From CALBPI01 sp038521865 (GTDB lineage: Bacteria; Pseudomonadota; Gammaproteobacteria; Steroidobacterales; Woeseiaceae): a stretch of 64,000 nt of DNA. The stretch is from assembly GCA_038521865.1 (NCBI GenBank), contig JBCBKO010000005.1, forward strand, positions 186,001-250,000, written 5' to 3'. Numbering within the stretch: the stretch's first letter is position 1; the number at the start of each line of letters is the position of its first letter. The notes under the pieces are model-generated. The model was not told the origin of the DNA, did not search any database, and saw only the letters and a list, made by a program, of their open reading frames with translations. Of the stretch, positions 8,438 to 16,813 are shown piece by piece. The translations under genes were made by a program, and so were the position numbers.

Positions 8438-9916
8438 ATGTCGGTTGTGTCATTTAGTAGCGGCCCTCGTTGGGCTTCGGCACTTGTTGTCTTGCTCAAC
8501 GCTTTTGGGCTCGCAGGTCAGGCGGCCTTTGCCGATGACGCCGCATTTACGGAAGCGGCGGATGCCGTCGTTGCGGATTGGACGAGGAACTTTGCTCGCG
8601 TCTTTCGAGATTTGGCCACGAGGCCAGAAGCGGAGTTTGTTACCGCTTGGCAGCAAAAAACCGATGAATGGCGAGCGGGGCTAGATGCGGCCGCATCGAC
8701 ACACACGCCGACTGATGGACTCGCCGATGAATATCGCACCCGACTCCTTTATGAGTGGGCGGTCGGAATGTATTACTACGAGTCTTATCATCGTGGCGCG
8801 AGCGCGAATCCGGAATTCGTCGTTACGGATTCATTCAGTGATTATCTTGATCGTGTGCGTTTTGATGCCGAAGACCTGCTGCATCTCGATGAGTACACCG
8901 GCTTCATACGAATCTTCCGGGATGGTCTTGCTGACGAGCGCTTTGAGCAGCCGGAGACACTCCCCGGGAGCGCGAAGTACCTGACTGCGAAACTCGAGGC
9001 CTCCACGTTTTTCGATAATGAAGCGGTTCGCTGCTGGGCGGATGGGCAGGCGATCAGCAAGTGGTTTGAGGAAAACAACGCTGATGGTGTATCTGATGAG
9101 GTATCGAATTACGCGAGCCGTTGTCCTGGTGATACGGCGAGCGCGCTGACGGCGCAGTGGCAGGATGAACTCGCCAGCCGCGAGGGGCATGTAATCGAAG
9201 TCTACAAGTCGATTGGCGATGTGGATCTTGAGCTGCATATCTACGAGCCCGACGTAGGCCGAGATGACCAGACGCCGAAGCCCGCTATGGTATGGCTGCA
9301 CGGCGGGGGCTGGTTCTTCGGGTCATGGGGCTGGTGCGGACCATGCCAGTTCTATAAGGATCGGGGAATGGTCGTCGCTCAGGTCGAGTATCGAACGCGC
9401 GGGCGTCACGCTACTGACATTCGGGATGCGTTTGAAGATGCACTCGATGCGATCGCGTGGTTGAGGCAGAACGCAGATCAGTACGGCATCGATCCAGAAC
9501 GAATTGGTGTGTCCGGATTCTCGGCCGGCGCGCACCTGTCACTCGCGGCGGCGGGCCTTGCGCCAACCGAAGCGCCGGGCAAACCAGATATCGCAGTCTC
9601 CTTTTCCGGTTGTGCAGACTTGACCATTGATCCCTATATCGTGCGCATGGCCGGAGGTATGGAAGAGGCTGTTGCGCTCTCGCCGGCGAATGCCGAGCCG
9701 GAGGCCTGGCCACCGCTCTACATGGCAAACGCCACTCGAGATTCAGACTGCAATTATGAGGCGGCTTTACAATTCTCCGAGATAGCAAAGGCGCAGGGTG
9801 CCGAGATCACATTCCTGACACAAGAAAACGCAGGTCACTTTTTCCTGCGTGAACCGGAGCGCGCTGAACAAACGCGAGCTCCAGTGAATGCTTTTCTGGA
9901 TGCCAAGGGCTTTTGA
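8438..9916 (+). CDS. Exported alpha/beta hydrolase (esterase/lipase, BD-FAE-like)
   Basis: The 492-residue protein has a signal peptide ending near AFA-DDA and an N-terminal helical region of about 200 residues of unknown role. An alpha/beta-hydrolase domain follows. The oxyanion-hole motif is seen in PAMVWLHGGGWFFGSWGWCG, the nucleophile elbow in ERIGVSGFSAGAHLSLAAA, and the likely catalytic histidine in ENAGHFFLREPER. This places it with the HGGG-type esterases. It follows the HhH lipoprotein by 18 bp and could be co-transcribed with it. The substrate is not evident. Confidence 0.87.
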   Translation: MSVVSFSSGPRWASALVVLLNAFGLAGQAAFADDAAFTEAADAVVADWTRNFARVFRDLATRPEAEFVTAWQQKTDEWRAGLDAAASTHTPTDGLADEYRTRLLYEWAVGMYYYESYHRGASANPEFVVTDSFSDYLDRVRFDAEDLLHLDEYTGFIRIFRDGLADERFEQPETLPGSAKYLTAKLEASTFFDNEAVRCWADGQAISKWFEENNADGVSDEVSNYASRCPGDTASALTAQWQDELASREGHVIEVYKSIGDVDLELHIYEPDVGRDDQTPKPAMVWLHGGGWFFGSWGWCGPCQFYKDRGMVVAQVEYRTRGRHATDIRDAFEDALDAIAWLRQNADQYGIDPERIGVSGFSAGAHLSLAAAGLAPTEAPGKPDIAVSFSGCADLTIDPYIVRMAGGMEEAVALSPANAEPEAWPPLYMANATRDSDCNYEAALQFSEIAKAQGAEITFLTQENAGHFFLREPERAEQTRAPVNAFLDAKGF

Positions 9917-9928
9917 AGCGCTTTGAAT

Positions 9929-10723
9929 TTAGTGTCCTAGTCTGCTGAGCGCGGATTGGATGGCGTCGACTACCGCCTCCCGCTTTGATGTGTTGAGTGC
10001 ATCTGCATGCGGGTCAGCAAACTGGCCGGAGTCGTTATCCCAGTATTTGCCACCCGCATCCTGAAACGTGTCTGAGAGTGCCGCGTCGTAGAGGATTTTC
10101 GCACCGATCTGAACATCGCTGCCGGGAATGCCATAGGCATCTTTGACCATGTTGGTTGCAAGCAATGAGCCTGGATTCACCGAAACTACCAAGGGGCCGC
10201 TATCGCCAATCTTTTCATCCATGTAGGTTGACCACATGGTAATGGCAAGCTTGCTCTGCGCGTACGCAGCGTTATCCGCGAGGTTAGTGTTGGTTTCAAA
10301 AGCGGCAAGATCGACAGGGGCTTGTGCTGCTGATGACAAATTGATGATGCGTCCGCTGGTATTCATGAGCGGCAGCAGTCTTCTGGCGAGCAGGTAAGGC
10401 GCCAGCGTATTCACCACGATACGGACATCGAGACCGTTAGCCGCGGTGGTCACCGGAGTCTTGAAGACGCCCGCGTTGTTGATCAGTACATCAAGCTGCT
10501 CGTACCTGGCACCGATTTCCTTTGCCATCTTATCGACGGCGTCGAGATCGGAGAGATCCGCTCTGATCGTCTCCGCGCCATTGCCGATCAGGCTCGCGAC
10601 GGAAGCTAGCTTATCCTCGCTGCGACCATGCAGGAGCAGATGATGTCCGTCTGCCGCGAGAAGCTTCGCGGCCTCAAGTCCGATGCCGTCGGTTGCACCC
10701 GTGATGAGTATTCGCTTTGTCAT
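9929..10723 (-). CDS. Short-chain dehydrogenase/reductase
   Basis: The 264-residue protein has the SDR cofactor motif TGATDGIG at residues 8-15, an NNAG motif in LDVLINNAGVF, serines before the catalytic tyrosine (NLSSAAQAP), and YAQSK supplying the catalytic Tyr and Lys. It uses NAD(P)H to reduce or oxidise a small carbonyl compound. It is the last gene of a minus-strand set (alcohol dehydrogenase, DUF1330, SDR) with gaps of only 3 and 15 bp, transcribed away from a LysR regulator. Confidence 0.92.
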   Translation of the reverse strand: MTKRILITGATDGIGLEAAKLLAADGHHLLLHGRSEDKLASVASLIGNGAETIRADLSDLDAVDKMAKEIGARYEQLDVLINNAGVFKTPVTTAANGLDVRIVVNTLAPYLLARRLLPLMNTSGRIINLSSAAQAPVDLAAFETNTNLADNAAYAQSKLAITMWSTYMDEKIGDSGPLVVSVNPGSLLATNMVKDAYGIPGSDVQIGAKILYDAALSDTFQDAGGKYWDNDSGQFADPHADALNTSKREAVVDAIQSALSRLGH

Positions 10724-10738
10724 GACAGTCTCTTTGTA

Positions 10739-11041
10739 TCAGGCCAGATCGTCTTTCGCTTCGATAAGTGCATGTTGGCTATCCGACCCGTTTGTTCGAG
10801 CGGCCAAGTGAGGGAGATACTCCGGGTCGCTCATAAATGCGGTCGCCGCTTGCTTGCTAGGCCACTGAATAATGATTCGAAGCGCTGGATCTGCGCCATT
10901 GCCTTCCAACCGTTCATGGCTGGTGGTTCTCGCCAGGTAGGTACCACCGTGTTTTGCAACCAGTTGATTGGCAGGGCCAATGTAATCGCTGACCCAACTA
11001 TCGTCGGTAGGCGTTACTTCCAGAACAGAATAGTACGTCAT
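10739..11041 (-). CDS. DUF1330 family protein
   Basis: The 100-residue protein matches the DUF1330 pattern, a dimeric alpha/beta-barrel fold of the ferredoxin-like type. It begins MTYYSVLEVTPTDDSWVSDY, includes HGGTYLARTTSHERLEG, and has IIIQWPSKQAATAFMSDPEY, the family-typical 'F.s...a..w..dPeY' segment. Its biochemical role is unknown; members are often found with oxidoreductases, as here between an alcohol dehydrogenase and an SDR. Confidence 0.85.
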   Translation of the reverse strand: MTYYSVLEVTPTDDSWVSDYIGPANQLVAKHGGTYLARTTSHERLEGNGADPALRIIIQWPSKQAATAFMSDPEYLPHLAARTNGSDSQHALIEAKDDLA

Positions 11042-11044
11042 GAG

Positions 11045-12070
11045 TTACTCCTTCGAGTCAAAGCCGTCGAGTATCGTTTTACCGATGGCCTTGCCACTCT
11101 CCTGAAACGCATGTGCGTCGATTAGATTCTTGACCGAGATCTTTCCGCCGTGCCTATTAGCCGTGGATTTCAACATGCCCTCATCAATCATCTGCGAAAC
11201 TCTATTGAGCAGCTCATGTTGGACTGTCATGTCGTCGGTCTCGAACATTGACCGCGTAAACATGAATTCCCAACTCAGAGTGATCGCTTTGAACTTAAGT
11301 GGGTTGATATCGAGCGCTTGCGGATCGTCAATCAAGGCGATGTGTCCGCGCGGTTTGATCAGTTCCACGATAGCGGCAATGTGCTCATCGGTGTTGGTGA
11401 GCGCGGCGACAAAGCGTGGTGCAATACCGAGTGACTGCATTTCGTCATCAAGCGGTTTCCGGTGATTCACCACATGGTCCGCACCCATCTTTCGGACCCA
11501 GTCCTCAGTGTCTGGTCTTGACGCTGTCGCGATGACCTTAAGCTTCGTGAGTTGCTTGGCGAGTTGAATCAGAATAGAGCCGACGCCACCCGCACCTCCG
11601 ATTATTAGTAATGCCTCGCCTTCGCCATCTCCTTCGCTTAGTCCGAAGCTATCGAAAAGAATCTCCCAGGCGGTGATCGCGGTGAGGGGAATCGCGGCGG
11701 CCTCCGAAAAGGTAAGTGACTCAGGTTTGCGCCCGACAATACGCTCGTCGACCAACTGATACTCAGCATTCGAACCGGCTCGTGTGAGGTCACCGGCATA
11801 GTAAACGGCGTCGCCTGGGCGGAAATGGCTAACCGCATCGCCAACTGCCGTGACGATTCCAGCAGCATCGTAGCCAAGAATGCGCGCATCACCTTCGGGT
11901 GCCATCAAGGCGCGGACCTTGACGTCGACCGGGTTCATCGACACACCTCTTACGGCCACAAGGAGATCTCTTGGTCCTGGGCTCGGAACCGCCGTCTCGA
12001 AAGAGACCAGGGCATCTGTTTCATCAATCGCACATGTGGTTCTGTGACCGAAGGCTGTCATGGTAGGCAT
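11045..12070 (-). CDS. Zinc-type alcohol dehydrogenase-like / quinone oxidoreductase family (MDR)
   Basis: The 341-residue medium-chain dehydrogenase/reductase has a GroES-like N-terminal domain (SMNPVDVKVRA, ILGYDAAGIVTAVGDAVSHF) and a Rossmann domain with LLIIGGAGGVGSILIQLAKQ. The usual zinc-binding cysteines are absent, so it belongs with the zinc-free quinone-oxidoreductase-like branch. It uses NADPH to reduce enones or quinones. It heads the minus-strand three-gene set and diverges from a LysR gene 98 bp away, its probable regulator. Confidence 0.9.
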   Translation of the reverse strand: MPTMTAFGHRTTCAIDETDALVSFETAVPSPGPRDLLVAVRGVSMNPVDVKVRALMAPEGDARILGYDAAGIVTAVGDAVSHFRPGDAVYYAGDLTRAGSNAEYQLVDERIVGRKPESLTFSEAAAIPLTAITAWEILFDSFGLSEGDGEGEALLIIGGAGGVGSILIQLAKQLTKLKVIATASRPDTEDWVRKMGADHVVNHRKPLDDEMQSLGIAPRFVAALTNTDEHIAAIVELIKPRGHIALIDDPQALDINPLKFKAITLSWEFMFTRSMFETDDMTVQHELLNRVSQMIDEGMLKSTANRHGGKISVKNLIDAHAFQESGKAIGKTILDGFDSKE

Positions 12071-12168
12071 TGTCTGGCTCGCTTGTATCGGGAGATCAGA
12101 CCTTAATGATCAAGAGAGGATAGATAAACAGACTTTTTATTGAATGATTATTTGCTTATTTTTGATAA

Positions 12169-13074
12169 ATGGATGTTCTTTCACTACGACTGTTCCTGCG
12201 AATCGCGGATCTCGGATCAGTAACCGCCGCAGCTCGCGATCTGTCTTTATCACCTGCCAGCGCTTCGGCAAGGCTGGTGAGGCTCGAAGATACAATTGGT
12301 TTTCGATTATTTAATCGCACGACTCGCGCTGTCTCTTTGACAACAGATGGTGCCGAGTTTGTTCCGTATGCTCGCCAGGCGCTCGAGACCCTCCAAACCG
12401 GCCTTGACGGTATTTCAGGTCGTCGGATGGATGCACAGGGATTGTTGCGAGTCACCATGCCAGCGTCTTTCGGACGCATGCATTTGATTCCGGTACTTCA
12501 TGCATTCAAGGATCGCTACCCGCTTGTCAGTCTTGATCTCCGGTTGTCGGATGATGTGCTGGATGTGGTCGAGGGCGCTTATGATCTTGTTATTCGCAAT
12601 GCACCCTTGAGAGACAGCGCGCTGGTGGCACGTAAACTTGCCTCCGACCACCGAGTGCTCGCGGCCTCACCCGACTATCTCGCGCGATACGGTGCTCCAG
12701 AGAAGCCCGCTGAACTCACCGGTCATCACTGCGTCGTGCTGAGTGAATTTGATACCTGGCGTTTCGAAAGCGGTGAATCTATTGTCGTGCGTAACTCGAC
12801 TCGCGTTAACGATGGTGAGGCGATGCGTTCATTGATCGAGACGGGGCATGGTATCGGCGTGCAGTCTCTGTGGTTGGCAGGCGAGCAACTCGTGCGCGGT
12901 CAATTGGAACCGGTTCTGACTGACTATCCTCTGCAGAACGATTCGGCAATCTGGGCGCTGTACCCAAGCAATCGAATCGTGCCTCCAAAGGTACGGGCGA
13001 TGATCGACTTCCTTCTTGAGCGATTCCATCCGACGCCGCCTTGGGTGGATGGTTTAGTTCATTTATCAGTGTGA
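12169..13074 (+). CDS. LysR-family transcriptional regulator
   Basis: The 301-residue protein starts with MDVLSLRLFLRIADLGSVTA and the recognition helix region SLSPASASARLVRLEDTIGF, a normal LysR winged-helix domain, followed by LFNRTTRAVSLTTDG. The rest is the periplasmic-binding-like effector domain of the DmlR/CrgA type. It diverges from the alcohol dehydrogenase operon and probably controls it. The gap of 98 bp is strongly A/T-rich near this gene, but I could not assign a single convincing T-N11-A box. Confidence 0.93.
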   Translation: MDVLSLRLFLRIADLGSVTAAARDLSLSPASASARLVRLEDTIGFRLFNRTTRAVSLTTDGAEFVPYARQALETLQTGLDGISGRRMDAQGLLRVTMPASFGRMHLIPVLHAFKDRYPLVSLDLRLSDDVLDVVEGAYDLVIRNAPLRDSALVARKLASDHRVLAASPDYLARYGAPEKPAELTGHHCVVLSEFDTWRFESGESIVVRNSTRVNDGEAMRSLIETGHGIGVQSLWLAGEQLVRGQLEPVLTDYPLQNDSAIWALYPSNRIVPPKVRAMIDFLLERFHPTPPWVDGLVHLSV

Positions 13075-13110
13075 TAGAACGAATCAATCGGCGCGCTCTT
13101 GACGACTAAC

Positions 13111-13124
13111 CTATCAGTAGGTAG
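13111..13124. promoter_or_regulatory. TetR operator 1 (CTATC-N4-GGTAG)
   Basis: CTATCAGTAGGTAG is an imperfect inverted repeat 10 bp before the TetR ATG at 13135. Its reverse complement, CTACCTACTGATAG, matches the site at 13706-13719 at all but one base. Two near-identical palindromes flanking one TetR gene are strong evidence for an autoregulatory operator. The position also argues against the TTG start at 13099, which would put the operator inside the coding region. Confidence 0.7.
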
Positions 13125-13134
13125 ATTGCGAGCC

Positions 13135-13686
13135 ATGCAAGACAAGCGTGAACAAATTGAGGCAGTCGCCACTGCGGCCATAAAAAGGGCAGGTATCGGG
13201 AACGTGAGTTTCCGGACCCTCGCAGAGGCGGTCGGTGTTAAGTCGGCGAGTGTCCATTACCACTTCCCAACGAAGTCAGATCTGGCGGTTGCGGTAGTGG
13301 AGGCGTATGCGCAAACGTTTCAGGCGTCTTTGGACCGTGTTGACCGCAAGTTCGGCTCTGGCGAGGACAAGCTGCTGGCATTTGCGAAAGTGTTCGAAGA
13401 CGTATTGGCGGATGAGAACTTGTGCCTTTGCGGCATGATGGCCTCGGAAGTCATGTCTCTGGACGAGGCTACGCGATCTGCGTTGGCACAATTTTTTCGC
13501 GACGCAGAGGGCTGGGTTGCTGGTGTGCTGAAGCAGCACTCCGCGGAGCTCAACGCCGAGTTACCGCCTGCCGATATTGCTCGAATCCTGATGTCGGGGC
13601 TCGAAGGCGCCATCCTACTTGATCGAGTGGAGTTGGGGCGGGCGCGGGTTCGCTCTTTCCGGCGGTTCATAAAGTCGTTGTTCTGA
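13135..13686 (+). CDS. TetR-family transcriptional regulator
   Basis: The 183-residue product starts MQDKREQIEAVATAAIKRAG and has a TetR helix-turn-helix, FRTLAEAVGVKSASVHYHFP followed by TKSDLAVAVVEAY. The C-terminal part resembles the AcuR/NemR-type ligand-binding domain (CGMMASEVMSLDEATRSALA) with cysteines in LCLCGMM that may matter for electrophile sensing; that is inference. It lies just upstream of an SDR gene and shares an operator sequence with it, so it probably represses both itself and the SDR. Confidence 0.92.
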   Translation: MQDKREQIEAVATAAIKRAGIGNVSFRTLAEAVGVKSASVHYHFPTKSDLAVAVVEAYAQTFQASLDRVDRKFGSGEDKLLAFAKVFEDVLADENLCLCGMMASEVMSLDEATRSALAQFFRDAEGWVAGVLKQHSAELNAELPPADIARILMSGLEGAILLDRVELGRARVRSFRRFIKSLF

Positions 13687-13705
13687 CTTTTTTTAATTCC
13701 AAAAC

Positions 13706-13719
13706 CTATCTACTGATAG
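13706..13719. promoter_or_regulatory. TetR operator 2 (CTATC-TACT-GATAG)
   Basis: CTATCTACTGATAG is a perfect 5-bp inverted repeat with a 4-bp spacer, 24 bp upstream of the SDR ATG and just before its GAAGGAG ribosome site. It nearly equals the site at 13111-13124 read on the other strand. Confidence 0.72.
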
Positions 13720-13743
13720 ATCATTTTTTAGAAGGAGATTCCC

Positions 13744-14517
13744 ATGGCTACTCAAGACAACTCTCAAAATGTTGCACTCATCGTCGGCGGCACCACCGGC
13801 ATCGGCGAGGCCAGTGCCAAAGCACTGCTCAAGCGCGGCGCGCTTGTGCGGATTGTGGGTCGCAACACCATCCGGTTGGAAACCGCCAAACTCGAGCTGT
13901 CAGAGTTCGGCCCTGTCGAAGTTGTCCGCGCCGACTTATACGACCACAACGACGTGAGCGCGCTGATAGCCGATATTGAAGCCGATGAGCGTCCTTATGG
14001 TTACCTTGTCAATGCCGCAGGCACCTTCAATCCGAAGGCTTTTCTTGAGCATACCGAGGCGGACTATGACAGCTACCTCGATCTCAACAAGTCGGTCTTC
14101 TTCATCACGCAGGCGGTGGCAAAAAACATGAAAGCCAATGGCAATGGATCGATCGTGAACATTGGTTCGATGTGGGCCAAGCAGGCGGTTAAGGCCACGC
14201 CGTCATCTGCATATTCAATGGCGAAAGCGGGGCTGCACTCGCTGACCCAGCACCTGGCTATGGAGCTGGCTGAGTTCGGCATCCGCGTCAACGCAGTATC
14301 GCCGGCGGTGGTGGCAACGCCCATCTATGAAACATTCATCGACCCTGCTGAAGTTGACGAAGCCTTAGCTGGTTTCAATGACTTCCACCCGATTGGTCGG
14401 ATCGGTCAGCCGGATGACATCGCCTCAGCAATCGACTTCCTGCTGTCAGAAAACTCAACGTGGATCACCGGTACCGTGGTGGATATCGATGGCGGGGTCA
14501 TGGCAGGTAGGAATTAA
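13744..14517 (+). CDS. Short-chain dehydrogenase/reductase under TetR control
   Basis: The 257-residue classical SDR has a glycine motif (VGGTTGIGEASAKALLKRGA), NAAG-type motif (YLVNAAGTFNPKAFLEHTEA), catalytic serine in NIGSMWAKQAV and YSMAK for Tyr/Lys. It ends WITGTVVDIDGGVMAGRN, as many fabG-like enzymes do. A strong GAAGGAG ribosome site precedes the ATG. The substrate is unknown; TetR control suggests induction by a small molecule. Confidence 0.93.
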   Translation: MATQDNSQNVALIVGGTTGIGEASAKALLKRGALVRIVGRNTIRLETAKLELSEFGPVEVVRADLYDHNDVSALIADIEADERPYGYLVNAAGTFNPKAFLEHTEADYDSYLDLNKSVFFITQAVAKNMKANGNGSIVNIGSMWAKQAVKATPSSAYSMAKAGLHSLTQHLAMELAEFGIRVNAVSPAVVATPIYETFIDPAEVDEALAGFNDFHPIGRIGQPDDIASAIDFLLSENSTWITGTVVDIDGGVMAGRN

Positions 14518-14586
14518 TGATATCCGACACAAAGGTAAGTCACTGGTAAGGCTTTCGTAAGGACCGGATTCCCTGAACTCCAGACA

Positions 14587-14623
14587 CTGAAATCGCCGGC
14601 CCCTGTTGGGTCGGCGATTTCAG
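14587..14623. terminator. Long stem-loop between the SDR and the collagen-like gene
   Basis: CTGAAATCGCCG (14587-14598) pairs perfectly with CGGCGATTTCAG (14612-14623). The stem extends by a wobble pair and CCC/GGG to about 16 bp with a 5-nt loop. No T-run follows. It can be the terminator of the SDR gene or a structured leader of the collagen-like gene, whose ATG is 27 bp downstream. Confidence 0.5.
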
Positions 14624-14650
14624 ATATCGACGATTCAGGGAGTTGTGATC

Positions 14651-15493
14651 ATGCGAACTATCGTTTTATTGGCGTCACTTCTGGCGCTTTCCTTTCTTGC
14701 CAACACCGATGCAAAGGCTGCCAAGCGTGTCGACGTTGTCGAAGTTGTCGTGCTTGATGACGGCGACGCTACCGAATTGGTGATCGCGGGTTTCCATTTC
14801 GATAACGGTGTGGCCCCCTCTGTAACGCTCGGTGGTGTGCCTTTAAACGTCACGTCATCCACTGGTACCGTAATAATTGCTGAGCTGGATGCGGAGCGAC
14901 TTCCAGGCACGTATGAGCTGATCGTAAAGACCGGCGCCAAGCGTTCCGAGAAGGACGTGATCGACGTGACAATCGGAGCGGTTGGCCCGCAAGGCCCTGC
15001 CGGCGAGGCGGGTGATCAGGGACCTGTTGGTCCGCAGGGTCCCGTGGGCCCAGCGGGGGCTGCGGGCCCCCAAGGTCCGGCGGGCCCTCAAGGCGCGACT
15101 GGCCCCCGAGGTGCGACAGGGTTGATGGGCCTGCCCGGCGTCCCTGGTGCAACCGGACCTGCAGGTCCCACCGGTCCACGAGGCGCTACGGGTCCGCAGG
15201 GTGCTACCGGTCCTCGGGGACCCGCTGGGTCAAACAGCTTCGTGACAGTAGGTCCGTTTATTGCGAGCGCAAATCGTGATCGGGATCGAACCATCGACAT
15301 TCGTGATATGGGCCCGGCCAGTAATCGCGTGTGCTTCCTGACCACGGTGATTATGGCCGAGCTCGACGGCGACTTTGAGCGCGGCGTGTGCGATGTGCAG
15401 CGTACCCAAGCGGGTAACTGGCGTCTCGAAGCCTCAATTCGCGATAACGGCGATCAGTTCGCAACCTGTGCTGCGCACTGCCTGCTCTACTAA
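14651..15493 (+). CDS. Exported collagen-like (Gly-X-Y) protein
   Basis: The 280-residue product starts at ATG 14651 with a signal peptide (MRTIVLLASLLALSFLANTD). It has an N-terminal domain of about 90 residues that looks like an IPT/TIG immunoglobulin-type fold (TELVIAGFHFDNGVAPSVTL). About 27 unbroken Gly-X-Y triplets follow, rich in GPQ, GPA, GAT and GPR. The C-terminal domain of about 80 residues contains four cysteines (VCFLTT, GVCDVQ, TCAAHC). Bacterial triplet proteins of this type form collagen-like triple helices at the cell surface or outside the cell. The Cys-bearing tail may trimerise or cap the helix, which is inference. The longer frame from a TTG at 14606 would start inside the upstream stem-loop and is rejected. 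Confidence 0.9.
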   Translation: MRTIVLLASLLALSFLANTDAKAAKRVDVVEVVVLDDGDATELVIAGFHFDNGVAPSVTLGGVPLNVTSSTGTVIIAELDAERLPGTYELIVKTGAKRSEKDVIDVTIGAVGPQGPAGEAGDQGPVGPQGPVGPAGAAGPQGPAGPQGATGPRGATGLMGLPGVPGATGPAGPTGPRGATGPQGATGPRGPAGSNSFVTVGPFIASANRDRDRTIDIRDMGPASNRVCFLTTVIMAELDGDFERGVCDVQRTQAGNWRLEASIRDNGDQFATCAAHCLLY

Positions 15494-15507
15494 TACTCAA
15501 GACCAAA

Positions 15508-15533
15508 GGGTCGGCGGTTGATTCCGCCGACCC
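15508..15533. terminator. Terminator-like hairpin after the collagen-like gene
   Basis: GGGTCGGCGG (15508-15517) and CCGCCGACCC (15524-15533) form a perfect 10-bp GC-rich stem with the loop TTGATT, 15 bp after the stop codon. No T-tract follows. The rest of the 142-bp gap up to 15636 shows nothing else I can support. Confidence 0.6.
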
Positions 15534-15635
15534 GCTCCAGGTCGGGTGCGCCTAGAAGGGGTTTAGTGTGTGGCCACGCTGCTGCAACAACGCATGCATA
15601 TCTCTGAGCTCGCGGTTTTCTCTCGGTGAATGTGC

Positions 15636-16811
15636 TCAGACGTTGCGCAGAATGCCCGAAGCTGGCTTCAAATCGATGTTGCCTGGGAACACCAGAGTAT
15701 CGATGGCACGCTGACTGACCGAGAGGTGGTCCGCCGCCAATGACTTGAATATGGACTCGTAATGATTCATCGGGCGTACATCGCGGCCTTCCCAAAGATC
15801 TGCTTTCTTGAGCCCGGGCCAGTTGCCGGCAACCCTTCCGCCGTGCACGGCACCACCGACCAGCATCGCAAGTCCGCCTGTTCCATGGTCTGTGCCTCGA
15901 TTCGCGTTCTCGGCAGCCGTTCTGCCGAATTCGGAAACGACGGCAACGACCGTATGCTTCCAGTGTTGCTCAAGTCCGGTCTGCAGTTCGAGGATGCCCT
16001 TCGCAAGACTGTCGAGCAGCACAGCCAGTCGTCGCTCTTGATCAAAGTGAGTGTCCCAACCGCCGAGCTCCAGAACCGCGATACGCGGTCCTGATTCTTG
16101 AGCAAGGATATCGGCCGCTGCTCGCGCAGCGAGCGGAAACTCTCGATCTCGCCGATTGTTGAGCCCCATCATATTGATGTCAGGCTGCACAGCGCCTTGT
16201 GCATCGCTCAGTGCGTCGGCAAACAGCGAGTCCTCCTCGTAGGTGCGTGCAACCCGTCGCATAAAGTCCTCGTCGACATCCGGAAGCCTCGAGTCCGACC
16301 ATGTCTGAACGTTAGCGTCCCCTTGGAGAATCAGCGGTACCGTTGGGCCGATCGATAAACCGAGACGCGAACTTTCTACGTTCAGCGAGCTAATCGCGCG
16401 ATTGAGCCAGCCATTGTTGGCTCCATAGGGTTTGCCGCTGCCGTTTTCGAGCAGGTTCTGGCCGTCGAAGTGGGATCGCTCACGATAGACCGTGCTGGCC
16501 GCCGGAATCAGCAGCAATTCCTTCCGCCGGTATAACGGCATAAGCCAGGACAGCGCGTGGTGCAGTCCGAAGTCGCTATCGAGCTCGGTGTATCCGCCCG
16601 CGGTGTTCATGGCTTCGGACGTCCGCGGTCGCAGCTGCCAGTAGTTGGGGTCACTATGCGGTACCAACGCGTGAAGTCCATCGAGGCCGCCGCGTAACAA
16701 GACGATCACCAGTCGATTGTCACCGGGGATCGAAGCGAACGCAGGTCGACTAGACCACACTGTGCCGGCCAACGCGCAGCCGCCCGCAGTCAGGAAGTCT
16801 CTACGATCCAT
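15636..16811 (-). CDS. DUF1501 family Tat-exported protein
   Basis: The product of about 391 residues begins MDRRDFLTAGGCALAGTVWS, a twin-arginine (RRDF) signal. It carries the DUF1501 (sulfatase-like fold) hallmarks LVIVLLRGGLDGLHALVPHS, SDFGLHHALSWLMPLYRRKE, IAVLELGGWDTHFDQE, VVAVVSEFGRTAAENANRGT and DHGTGGLAMLVGG. I start at 16811 rather than 16817 because GAGGAG is then spaced 6 bases away. It follows the DUF1800 gene immediately on the same strand. DUF1800/DUF1501 pairs are widespread and presumed periplasmic; their reaction is not known. Confidence 0.92.
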   Translation of the reverse strand: MDRRDFLTAGGCALAGTVWSSRPAFASIPGDNRLVIVLLRGGLDGLHALVPHSDPNYWQLRPRTSEAMNTAGGYTELDSDFGLHHALSWLMPLYRRKELLLIPAASTVYRERSHFDGQNLLENGSGKPYGANNGWLNRAISSLNVESSRLGLSIGPTVPLILQGDANVQTWSDSRLPDVDEDFMRRVARTYEEDSLFADALSDAQGAVQPDINMMGLNNRRDREFPLAARAAADILAQESGPRIAVLELGGWDTHFDQERRLAVLLDSLAKGILELQTGLEQHWKHTVVAVVSEFGRTAAENANRGTDHGTGGLAMLVGGAVHGGRVAGNWPGLKKADLWEGRDVRPMNHYESIFKSLAADHLSVSQRAIDTLVFPGNIDLKPASGILRNV

Positions 16812-16813
16812 AG

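Noticed and set aside
12071..12168. LysR binding site in the A/T-rich divergent gap
   Set aside because: Several loose T-N11-A matches occur in the A/T-rich stretch and none stands out.
14985..15235. GC-rich imperfect DNA repeats
   Set aside because: They are explained by the Gly-X-Y codons of the collagen-like gene.
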